Translations under genes and position numbers: made by a program
Origin: Plakobranchus ocellatus
Lineage: Eukaryota; Mollusca; Gastropoda; Plakobranchidae
Length of the DNA: 33,052 bases
Reading direction: 5' to 3'
NCBI GenBank assembly: GCA_019648995.1
Contig: BLXT01004610.1
Location: forward strand, 4,609,530 to 4,642,581
Shown here: positions 11,243-23,400 of the stretch, piece after piece
Layout of the letters: each line of letters opens with the position of its first letter
Position numbering within the stretch: the stretch's first letter is position 1
The notes under the pieces: generated by a model
Seen by the model: the letters and a program-made list of their open reading frames with translations, nothing else
Databases searched by the model: none
Told to the model about the DNA's origin: nothing

Positions 11243-14200
11243 GTAAGTGAAGGTTCCTCTGCTTTCAAAGAATAATTGTTTTATTTTGAAGCTTGCATAG
11301 TTTCTATAACTTTTTTCTTTCAAAGACGCTCTTTAAATTCTCTTAATCATGAACTTCTTTTAGAGCTTAGCTTAAGTGCAAGAGTGGGGCACAGTGGATA
11401 GCCAGTCCGCCCTGAGATCTGCAGGGACTTGTCTGTTGCAGGTTTGAGTCTTGCCATCGGTGCTTTGCCTGACAAAGTACCTGAAAGCCTGCTGTGGACT
11501 GGCTCTTCAGAAAACAAAAAAAAAACAAATGCAATCTTTGAATAAAATATCTTGAAATTTTGATTTCAAGTTAGAGTGTGAAAGGTTATAAAGCCTGTTT
11601 ATTTCTTTTTAAAATTTTAATTTTGCAGAGATTTGGAAATCAGTTCAATCTTATTATGCACATGCTAAACTTGTTTTCTGAAAACTGGATAATGTCGTGT
11701 TGATTTTATGTTACGATATGTCTCTTTGAACATTTTAGAGGGACGAATTCTCTTCAAATATCTTTTTCGTTAAACTGTATTCTGTAATTGGAGGCATCAG
11801 ATTCATTATGTCAAGTTCTAAGACATAAAAATTTCAATATATTATTTATTCCACCATTTTGAAAAAAAATCATGGTAGTATCAATCATTCTCTGTTTGAT
11901 AGCCCTGATTAATCAACAATGGTGCTCGTCAAGGCAAATTGTCTCCCCTTGAACTCAACAGAGATAGAGCTACTTTGGCTCTGGCTCTGTTACGCTTGGT
12001 GTTCAATTCATTTGTCTTCAATTAGTTCATATAGGACTTAATCAACCACTTTTTTAAAAACATTTGTTTCTTACTCTTTTTGTGACATTCAATAATTTGC
12101 TTACTTTTAAACAGAGAATTTATTTCAAGAGATACGCTAATTTGTATTGAAATGTATTGCCATTGCCTCTTGACTAGATCTAGTATCTACAGATCCAAAT
12201 AAGTCCAGATTAAAGAGCTTTTGTAAGGTGTACTACATAGTAAAAAAAAATCTGATCTTTCCAGATCCAGCCTCATTATAGAATCTACAAACTTCTAATG
12301 CAGAAAATAATCAGGACATTCTTGTTGAAGTACAGATCATTTGCTGCTTAAAGTTGCAAGTTACAAATTCTATACCTTAGAGTACAATATTTTGGAAATC
12401 TTGCTTTTTTTTTTTTTTACTGAGTTTCACAACAACAACAACAAAAACTCCCAATTAATTAGACAGTTGTTTTAATTTTTTTTTTTTTGTTTTTAATTTC
12501 TCTTAAACACTTTACATTTTTATTTATTTTATTTTTTTTTATATTCAGCAGCACATTCTTACACATTAATAAACAACAAAGCCATCACAATTCCTATTAC
12601 ATTTCAAAATGACAATAGTATAAACAAATGTATTTATAATATATTTTAATGATAATCATTTTTTGCTAGAGAAATAGTGTTTATGTAACACAAGTAATGA
12701 TAATTTACATGTATTTAAAATACAAAATTTAGAAATATAAACCCCTATCTCTCAACACCTGTGAAAAAAATTGATTGATCATAATAGTTAGAAATACAAC
12801 CCATGGTGCAGCATCTTAATCCCCTTTTCTGTCCCAACCATAAATTACATATTAATTAAACAACGGAAAAATTTCTCTTGAAAATTTAAGCTCTAGCTGC
12901 AAATAAATTTTTAAAAGGTAGGCTTTAATAAATATGAATAAAAGTGAAGCTTGAAAATAAAAGTTAATTTTTAATGTTGCAATGTTACCTGAAGAGATTA
13001 CCCTTCTCAGATCCAGCTTAATCTAGGCTTTTTTTTAAATCTTAGTCTAAGTCAACATAGCATATTTTCATCCTATTCTATAACTGTATTTACACAAATC
13101 TCATTGTACAATACAATATTATGCTTAGTGTCCTCTCACTGAAAATTAAAACAATTATTCTCTTATCGCACCCTCTTATTAGATGCCAATTCAAAGGAAT
13201 TAATAGGGCAGCATCAATACCTATTGTTGGATTTTTTTTTTTATTGCTTTGCTCAAGGTTGGACATTCAATCATTAAAGCAGCATAAGTTAATATTTAAT
13301 AGAGACTTACACCTTAAAACGTTTTTAGGATATAATTTTCATAAATATCTCTTATTTGTTAAGCTGTGTTTGTCTGAATATGTGTTTTGTGTTTTCAGCT
13401 TTTCTGTTTCTTGACAATTTTTTGGCAAGCAATTTATCTTGTAAGGTTTTTGAATTGTGCACATAACTACCTTTAAAAAGACAGGCTTGTGTGAAAACAT
13501 TTAAATCATAAGTAAAAATTTACATGTTTTTAGATACAAAACGCACTGCATGTACTTGTATTAAATGTGTAGCAGTCTGACAAAATGAGCAGAGTTGTGA
13601 TTTTGCATGATTGGCTTTAAATAAAAATATTATTACCTAGAGGGAAGAATTAGCTTTAAAAAAAAATATCTTTAACAAGAGGGAAGAAAACTGTTTACCT
13701 CTCTATAGATGTGGAGAACTTTCAATAGACATGCAAAAGACTTTCTTTACTCAAAGCATTAGGAGCATTTAGTTCTTAACTTTAATATTTTGAGTTGATC
13801 TCAACGATGTAGACCCGCAATTTCACTGATTTTGATAGACTACTGTAGAAATATGAAATGCACCAACCTTACAATTCAATTTTTGAATACATGCACTTTA
13901 AGAGTGATGGTCAAAGCAAACCTCAACATTTTTGGAGACAGTCTATTTGTGTCATAGTATTTTCAAATCTTTCATCCTTCAAATGTTTTTAAATAATGTC
14001 AGTGATAATTACTTTCTTTTCCCATCATCTGTTTAATAAAAAAACATGATAATGCAATGGTAGTAAAATATTTGGGGGGGGGGAAGATTGTACTAAAAGT
14101 ATGTAGTTCAATCAATTTTTATTCCTTTTTAATTGCAGACACTCCTCATAGGGAATATACCCATTTGCAAGAGAGAGATCTGTTTCATCACGGAAGGCAA

Positions 14201-14400
14201 CAGTCCTATGATAGAGCATCACTGAAAATGAATGGGTCACTAGTAAAACCTATGAACACTTGCTTCGAAGGAGGAGATCATGATCTGAAAGCTGTTTCAA
14301 ATAAAATATATGAAAGGTGAACCATTTTATTCTTTTTGAAATATTCTTATTCACTCTTTTTGTTTGTCTCTAAGCTTCTTTGCTATTCTCTCTTTCTGTT

Positions 14401-14473
<73 letters not shown>

Positions 14474-17400
14474 TTTCCTCTCTGTCATTACCCTTTCCTT
14501 TATTGGGTTTTTCTTTTTTTAGAGTGCAATTTTCTTTGCATTTGAGTGCATTTTTTCTTCAAATGTATAAGTATGCATTATCTATCGATTGACCTGTTGG
14601 TCCATCACCATAGTTACCTGTCCACAGTCTCTTTCAGATGGTAGATTACTTTGATAAAAAATGGTTATTTGTGTGGTTAATGAAGATATGCATAACTTGT
14701 CCTTAGAAAGCCTTTTACTGCTTAAGTTTTTACAACATTGGGATGAAACTTAAACTTTTCACATAATTAGTAGTAGAGTACTTTCATCCATCTGTAGTAA
14801 TTCATTGAAAATTAGATACCCTCAAAGTATTTAATATACTTGTAATCTAATATAGTTTAATTTTACTTATTACCTTGGTTTTCAAATTTGTGTGCATGTG
14901 TGTATACGTGTATTAGAAAATTTATATTACCCAAATAATACAGAATGAACCGTCAAAACATTGTATGAGAATTAGATAAATAGAATCTTACTGTATTATT
15001 ATTATATCATTTTCTTGTTGTTTTTTTTTATTATTATAAGAATCATTATTTTTAAAATGTCCTGATCATATTGTGCACCTGTCTTTTTTTTAAACACCAT
15101 TTCTCTCAGTTGTGATGGTGGTTACAAGGCAGGAAAAGCTTACACCAGTGAAAACAGAGATTCAGCCATACCAAACCCCACACCAAGAAAAAGGGCTCAG
15201 AAGTCAAGCAGACTTGATATGGGATCGGTTTTGATGGAAGAGAACAGTTTCCTAACCCCACCACAGCACTTGGCACACAGTGATTGGGTGAAGCCTATCA
15301 AAAAGCAAAGAGTAAATGATCTGCTAGAGCAAATTTCCCCACACCCTGGCCCGACTTTGGAGCCAAGCTGTTTTGTACCAGAACCTGTCCATCTTAGACA
15401 CAACTCAGACCCTGCCACAGTTATATTCAGTCAAAAGGAATCGAATAGTTTTGAGAATGCAAGTAACAAAAACCCCGGTATGACCGATAATTTAGTGGCT
15501 AATAGTGCTTGGACAGATAGTAAGGTATCCAAAGTTCCACCCACAACTCTACCAATTGGCTCATCAAGGCAGACTGCCAAGGATATTGACACATGTTGTT
15601 TGCAAGAAAAACCTTTAGCAAGTAGCCAAAAACTTTGTGAACCAATTGGCATGTCACCTTATGTTCCATGCAGTGTTCCACTGGGAGCATCTTCAACCAA
15701 TTGGAGAGAACACTGCAGTCCCGAGGGACATTCTGGTGCAGACCTTAGTCAATGGATGAAGGATGGGGCACATGCTAAGCCCATAAGAAGAGCTGGAATG
15801 TCACCAAAGAGACGCTCTGGTTTTATGGTAGAAATGAGAGGAAACATGATGGGGGACTCAAGGAAAAATCTTTTCAAAAGCACAAGAGGTAACTATGTCA
15901 ATGATAAAAAGGTTGGCTAGCAAATACTGCATTAATTGAAATATATTACCTAAAAAACTGGACCAGATGAGTCAAAATAGTATAGTTTTAGTATTTAGCA
16001 CTTTAAATAACTGATATAGCAACACTTTGCATTAAACCCGCTCCAGACTGGTCACGTCAAATTGACCCAAAAGGGCAATTTTTTTTTTTTTTTATTACTC
16101 GGCTTGTAAAGTTTTCAAGACCTAGAACTTCTCTTTTTAACCTATCTTGCACCAAATCCCACATGCTAGTTTTTCTGAAGTGATTGCATTTATGGGTAGA
16201 GGTAGTTCAGTAGCAGTAATGTAAAGTTGGCCAGCAAAAGATCTTTGTTTGACACTTGTGGCACAAATTGCTGCAGACTTGGACTTGATCATTTTCCAGA
16301 AGGTGAACAAAGTGTGCATCGAGAGAAAGAAGATGAAGATGCTGCTTTATTTAATGGATTACTTGTTGTTATCATCGTCGCTGTTCTTGTTGTTATTGTT
16401 GTTGTTGTTTTTTTTGTTGTTGCTGCTACTGCACATGTTAAGTTTGTGAACAACATATTTATGAACTTGAAGCCCTTATTCTGACTATTAAGGTCAATTT
16501 GACCCAATCGGGCTTTCATTTGACAACATGGCATCAGTCTCATAGGGGTTAATAAGCCTTGAAATGGTGAGAATTGTATATGGATGGTTGTAATTCTGCA
16601 CCGAGCATTGAAAAAAGAAAGAGAACCTATCAAAATTCTTTTTGCTCAGAGCTGTTGCATGTGACATCCAATCAATTGGTGTGGTCTTGAGCCACACACT
16701 GATTCAAATTTTTTTCATGAGATATCATATTTTAGTCAGATTATCATGAGGGAAAAAAAAAATGGAGAAAAAAATGTACTTTCCCGGTAAAGGACTACAA
16801 GAGAGCTTATGTCTCGCAAATAAGCCCTTTCTAATATAGCTGTCTACTTGATTCTCAAAAGAGTGAGGGGTGGCGCATTGAGTAGGGTGCTTGTCTAGCA
16901 TACAGTGGGTGACCAACCAATCCTCAGCCTGAGCCCTTATTTTATGTGCTCCATTCAGGCCACCAAGCAACAGATAATTGCCCAGTGGCGAAGTCTCTTG
17001 ATCTCAAGACTTGTCAAAAGCAAAGGCAAACCTATCTCACAGTGTTGCATGCCAACAAAAAAAAAAAAAAATCAAGACAATTATTCTGGTTATCAAAAGC
17101 TCATCTTCAATATTGGGCTCATTTTATATGTTTGCCAAGTTCAACAAATAATGTGTGATTCCATTTGAGGCTTTTTTTTCATTCAAACATTCTGCCTAAT
17201 TTTGGCTACTATTTCCCAAAAATAATTCAACTTTTTGAGGTAGGCAAAATGAAGTGGTGCCGCACTTCTTAGGACTTAATGCAGGTATTTTAAAGGCATA
17301 ACAACAGCCACATGCACCTTGGTCAGACTAGAAAGTTTGAATCTCTACTGTTGTGAATGGCTACAAAAAGTTTGAAAAGAAAGAGCACCTACCCTTTTGC

Positions 17401-20400
17401 TTATGTATGATTTTTCAGAAAATAAGTCTTTCAAAAAAGCAACCATTTACTTAACTCTTAGTGTCCGGCTCGCCACATGAGGTGGCGGGGAGCTGGTACC
17501 AAAAGGACGGCTCGACACATGAGGTGGCGGGAGAGTTTTCTTTATTTAACACCGTATCTAATCCAATCCACTTTTATTTTCAACCATTTCTATTTATAAA
17601 ACTCAAATTTATAACCACCAGAAAGCCCATTTATTACTCTTTATTTTGATAGGTAGTATGCTGTTATCAGATAATTAGTACAAAAGTTATTGTACATTAT
17701 ATTAGGTCTATGTAGACAACTGCCTCGGCTCTCCAAAACACCTCCGTCCAAACGTGGATTTAGGCCCTCGGACACTAAGAGTTAACTTAAAAAAGGCTCT
17801 TTCTTGCACATAGATTAATCTATGTTAACATTTTTAAAATATGCTAAAAGGCTGGCTTGTTTGTTTCAAAGTCATTCCACTCAGTTTTGAAGTGGTCTAG
17901 TCATCAACATTTTTTCTTCCATGCTTTAAGGTGTGAAAGGCCGCAGATCTGACCCAGGGCTACCCATGCCACAGATGAATGTTTCTGAGACTAGTGTCAA
18001 GAGAAGCCAGTGGCTGGCAGCCTTCAGGCAAAGGAGTCTGACCTACCAGCACAAGTTCATTGATACTCATTGCCATATTGACTTTCTCTACCAGAGGCTC
18101 AGGGTGGATCATTCAACCCCTTTTCACGACTTTCAGAGCAACCATCAGGAATATTTTCCCCCTAATTTTGAAGGCTGCATTGCTATCTTTTGCAATCCGA
18201 GAACTTTTGCTTTACCGTGTAAGAATCCTAACTGGACGCATAATTGATAGATTTATAAGCAGCTTTGATGCAGTACAAAATTTTTAAGTAGTATTTTTTT
18301 TTCTCTATAAAGCTTGTTCACCTCTCAATAATCTCAAGCCTTTTAGTATTTGTAAGGAAGCGTGGGTATTTTCAGGGCAACTTTGCTAACCATTTCTCCA
18401 ATGAATAATGGAATCTTTATAATAAAGTAGTGAAGTCTGTGGTATGTTTTCCAGTTTCTTCAAGTAACACTTGGAAGTCTTCTTATTCAAATGTCTTCCA
18501 TTTTCTATTGGTTATTTTCGTATCTGTAAAATTATATCCCTGAGTAAACAACAATTTTAGAAAAATGTAACAAGTTTATATAACAATGTATGTATATTTT
18601 TCCATCATTGAATTCTGATGCTTTGTCCTTTTTTTTAATTTAATAATGAATTTTTCACCCTCAGCCCCACAGAACACAACTCTAAAGATGTTAGAAAAGG
18701 AAGATAATGTGTGGGTAGCGCTTGGCTGTCATCCTAAAAATGCAGAAGAATTTGAGTTTAGACATTTGCTTGGTCTCAAGGAAGCACTTAGGGCTCCCAA
18801 TGTTGTTGCACTTGGGGAAATTGGATTGGACTATTCTGGAAAGTATGGCATAAGTATAGTTTTAATCATATTTAAATATACTAAGATAGGCATATGGATA
18901 TGTGACCTGTCATCACAAAATTAGTCATTTGTTGTAGTTTTCCATCATTGGTATGATGCGCAATAGGCCATTACCTCGGGGTCAATTGTTACACACCACC
19001 GAGCTGTGTTGGTCCCTCACTGGCTGGCAAAACAATACCTGATCTAGCATTGCTTACAGTAAAGCTGAATGTATGAAATTGGGGTTGGTTTTTTTTTTTC
19101 GAACTCAAACTCAGAAATAGCTATTATTAACCTGCAAATCTAGATCTATATTTTTAAAGTCTGAATGTATTCTTTCATATTTTTAAAAAAATTAATTCTT
19201 TGAAATCTAACTTTTATGAGATTGCAGACTAATCTACATTTATATCTAGATATAGATAGAGGAATCTAGATCTAGATGAGAACATCATTAGGCCTATTAT
19301 ATTATATCTAAATTATACAGATCAATTTCCTCACAAATTCTAGAATTTTGACAAATCTCGCTTTGCGATTAGGCGTTTGTATGTTTCCATTGTGTCTTTT
19401 GTCAAATCTTATATTTTGATTTAAAATTTAATGTAAGTAGAATCTATGATTCACCTAAAACTGTCATCATTCTCTCTTCACAAGTCACATTATCAATATG
19501 AAGAAACATATAATACATTTTTATCCTTATATTTAATTTATCAAAATAAAGACAAACCCATTTCAACAATTGTTTACTTTATTTATGATCTTTGGATTTG
19601 TCTGCGATTCCATAGGCTATTAGGCTAGACTATAAGATTAGATCCAATTACTTTCATAAATTTGTAAGCAACATGAAAAATATAAATATCATAAGAGCTG
19701 GAGACAGGGGAAAAGAAAGACTTACAACAGGACAATTAGTAGCCTGTGTATAGGCCTACTTCAACAATAACAAAAAAAACAAAACAAAGCAAAAAAAAGA
19801 AAAAATCACTGCGATCCTTGACAACTCAAAAAAAAAAAATATTGCCCAATCTTAGATCAAATTTGTGTTGTTATCAGTTCTCCACTGCTACAACACGTCC
19901 TTTCTTATCACTTGATCTTACTAACACCTGTGCGTAAAGAGGATGCAGAATACTGACATAATAATAATATAAGAATGTTGACTAACTAAAAATGTAAAGG
20001 TTTTTTTAATAAGTATATTAAGTGCATAGCTACATAATTTTCTAAAACGGTAAGAATGCCATAGTTCTTGTTTGAAAGCCTTTTCATTCTTGTGTTTTTC
20101 GCCTGCTGCCTTTTTTTTTTTTTAAGTCATTAGGCCTATGCATATAACGTGCAGAAATTAAAAAAAAAAAAGAAAAATTAAATAGCTTCCTGCAATTCTA
20201 AAGTAAGATCGACAGCTAGATTTAATTAGATCTCTAGATAAAAGATCTCTTCGACAGTTACTTGATCTGTAGTCTTAGATCTACACTAGGAAAAAATTAA
20301 GAATACATTGATAAAATGGATACAAAACAAGTGTAAACAAGATAAACAAACTATGTAGTAATTATTTCATAATGGTTTAGGATATTTTAGACCAAAGAAA

Positions 20401-23400
20401 AGAAATGTTCAAACTTATGTTTTCACATGAGAAACTGCATAGTTTCCATAGGTCTACTGATTACCACCGGCACTGTTTTGCTACACAGCGGTGTGGCCTT
20501 GAACTTGATAGGTGGTAATGGCCTATAGATGGATGGGGCTAGAGATGACCATTTGCAATCATAATATATGTAGAACCTCTTTTCTCTCTTCATATCCTGT
20601 TGGGCAATTCCTGACATCTCATTTTTTGGGATTGGTTACATATGTTCTTTCCATCTCTATATGTGTGGCAATTGGAAAAAACTGTTCGCAGCACATCAGA
20701 TATGTATTTTTAGTTTTCTTTCCCCTGTATGGCACATCCATTTATGTACTATTACTATTTGAATTTTATCAATGTATTAATTAGAACAGAAGTTATGGAC
20801 ATTAAAGGGAATGTCACAATATCACATTAAGAATACAAACCTGTAATATGAAGTTTTCAAGCTGTGATTAAGATTGATCATGAATCATGTAAATAAAAAC
20901 AGCTTTATAATTGCCTAAGCACCTTCATAAGAAATTATGAGACGCTTTGTCTATCTCTATCACATCTTGTTGTCATGATTTTTTTGGCTTGCTTGTGATT
21001 AGAATCTTTTGATTTTTACCTTGATCACAATATCAGAAAGAAATCCTTTGCTATTGCAAAGGATTTCTTGAATGATTTCATATTGCGAGGTTAATGTTGT
21101 ATTAAAATTAATATTTTTTTTTTTTTTGCTTTTCTCTATCTTTGAAGATTTTACCAACATGCTGACATACAGAAAAAAGCTTTTACAGAACAACTGAAAC
21201 TGGCTTTGGAATTTCAGCTGCCTCTAGTCATCCACTGCCGGGATGCTGATGATGACTGTCTTGACATTCTACGGGCAGTGAGTGTTTTGTTTCATTTATA
21301 TAACTTAATGTATGTGAAAAACATGAGGAAACATAGGCAGGATATAGGTGATGTTTTGAGTTTTCACATGCTAATATTGATTGTTTTTAGTCTTGACAGA
21401 GTTGAAACCTCTACAAAGCCATTGATTTATAACTGTCTTTGCTCTCAAGTATTTGACATTTCTCATTCTCTCTTGCTTTCTCATCTCCTCCAATTCATTC
21501 ATTTCAGGGAATTGTGGCTTTAGAAATAATTTGGTTAAATAAGGGGAAAGAAGACAGGCAATGGAAAGAGGGATGGTCTTTGCATATGTAATATATTTAT
21601 ACAAATTATTATTCCCACACTCTTAGCTTCTTTTTCTTCATCTTTGCTCTCTTTGAAAAGGCAGTTTTTCTTCTTCTAGTTTCAGACATTAATACTCTAT
21701 TGGTATTATTGTCCTCACTATTACAAATTACATTGTGCATATGTGCACTGGGCTATTGAATGGACAGATTTAGATATTTCAGTTTTTATGAGCGCTAGTA
21801 AATACCCAAGAATTCATGTTGATCAGTTTTTAAGAGAGGTTAAGTTAAGTAATACTGGCTCCCTATAAGGTCTGTCCCTACGGAAACTGCATATTGCAAG
21901 GGCTGTAACATTAGCTATAGCACTAACCAAATGTTAATACTGACTGTAGCAGTAGACCTTTATCTAGAAGATATTATTTTTAATTAGCAGGTAAATAAAT
22001 TCAATTTCAGAATTCACTTGAGTGTAGAGTAATAATGAATTTGGAATTTACCTAGGTGTTGTTTGAAAACTTTTTATGGTGCATCAAAATTTTTATGAGA
22101 AGTATTGTCTTTAAAATCTCAGGTTTTTTTTTCCTCTTTTAAATCTTGTTACTCAAAAAAAAAAATCAAGTAGTTTCATCAATTAAATAAATAATAGGCC
22201 TATGCCTCAGATTGTTTGTAAACCTGTGTAAGGTTTTAAAAAAAAAAAATTTGATGTTGACTAAGTCAATTAAAAAAAAGTTATAAAGAGGGCCCTTCTG
22301 CAATTGGAAGAGTCATAAAGATATATTCTAGTAATTTTTGTCAGTGTTTGAATAAACCTTCAAAGTTCAGTAAAAATATTGCAGACATGAACTGGTACAA
22401 TGATATTAGTTAAGCTACCTTGTATTGAAACCTTGTGGGAATGGTAATTAATTTCTGACAATAAGTAAGTAATAAATTAAAATATTACTATACAATAATA
22501 AAGAAAGGCTTTTTTCCTAACATTTAAGTAAACATAAAACCAAAACAATCATAGAGATATCTATGTTTGCGCACAGCAACTGAGTGAAAAGAAATGCACA
22601 TGCACCTTATTGTGATTAGTCTGACAAAGTAAATGGATTTGTGTGCTATGTCTTGGGGAACAGTGGCCTTATTTATTCTAAACCTTTACATGATTTCAAA
22701 GATTGTTTCACACTCACACTGATGAAACCATCATAAGCACATCAATAACAACAAAAAAAGGTTTGCAAACAGATGTTATTCTTCTATTAAAAGTTACAAT
22801 TAAAATTTAGGTAAAAATGCAATAGGCAGAAATTCTATAGGAGTGTAAGGAAGTGCAATGATTTTTTGGAGGTTCTATTCTTTTAGGAAAAGATAAAGCC
22901 TAGGCAAGTGGAGGGAATCGCCTTTGTCCATGATCTTGTATTAAAGAAATTTCATTGTTGATTTTAAATGTTTCCTGTTTTAAAAACAATCTGCATGCCT
23001 TGCTTAATTCTCCTGTCAAGTTTTTGCTTTCTTGTGTTAGTCTGATTTTAAGCAAAGCTGTTGCATAAACCTGATTATTTGCCAAGGTCAGACAATTTAG
23101 ACTATGCAAATGGTCACAAATAAAAGGGAGATACATCTTAAATTTTTGTTCAAAGTGTTTCATTTTCAACATAACAAGGTAGATTGTTCTATATCTGTGG
23201 ACAACAGTAAAAGAAATAACTGAAGCAGTAAAGGTTGTATTTTGACAAAAAATTTTGCTGATCATTTTTCAGGTGGTTCCCAAAGATCATAAGATTCATT
23301 TACACTGCTTCAGCCGTGGGTTTGCTGCTGCCCAAGAGTGGTTGGATGCTTTTCCAAATATGTGTCTAGGCTTGACCCCGTTGATATCGTACAGTTCTGC

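Larger units (their letters stand above)
15889..17930 (+). other. Intron 3 of the TATDN2-like gene
   Basis: A GT-AG intron of about 2 kb, largely made of mobile-element remains: two TTAA-flanked MITEs and one SINE, plus a possible SINE fragment near 17309-17350 with a B-box-like GTTTGAATCTC. Confidence 0.8.
18843..21147 (+). other. Intron 5 of the TATDN2-like gene
   Basis: A GT-AG intron. It has AGATCT-type repeat clusters near 19135-19280 and 20215-20285, long A and T runs, an inverted repeat at 20448-20528 and a perfect hairpin at 21038-21069. No coding sequence seen. Confidence 0.8.

Noticed and set aside
11384-11460. Functional tRNA gene
   Set aside because: The boxes are tRNA-like but I could not form a cloverleaf acceptor stem, and an A-rich tail follows, so it is a SINE.
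14336-14592. Ser-Leu-rich open frames
   Set aside because: They are translations of the TC microsatellite.
16227-16633. Val/Leu-rich and Thr-rich frames on both strands
   Set aside because: They come from the GTT microsatellite within a TTAA-flanked element.
18665-18672. Second AG at 18672 as the exon 5 acceptor
   Set aside because: It would shift the frame relative to exon 4; the first AG at 18664 fits the phase.
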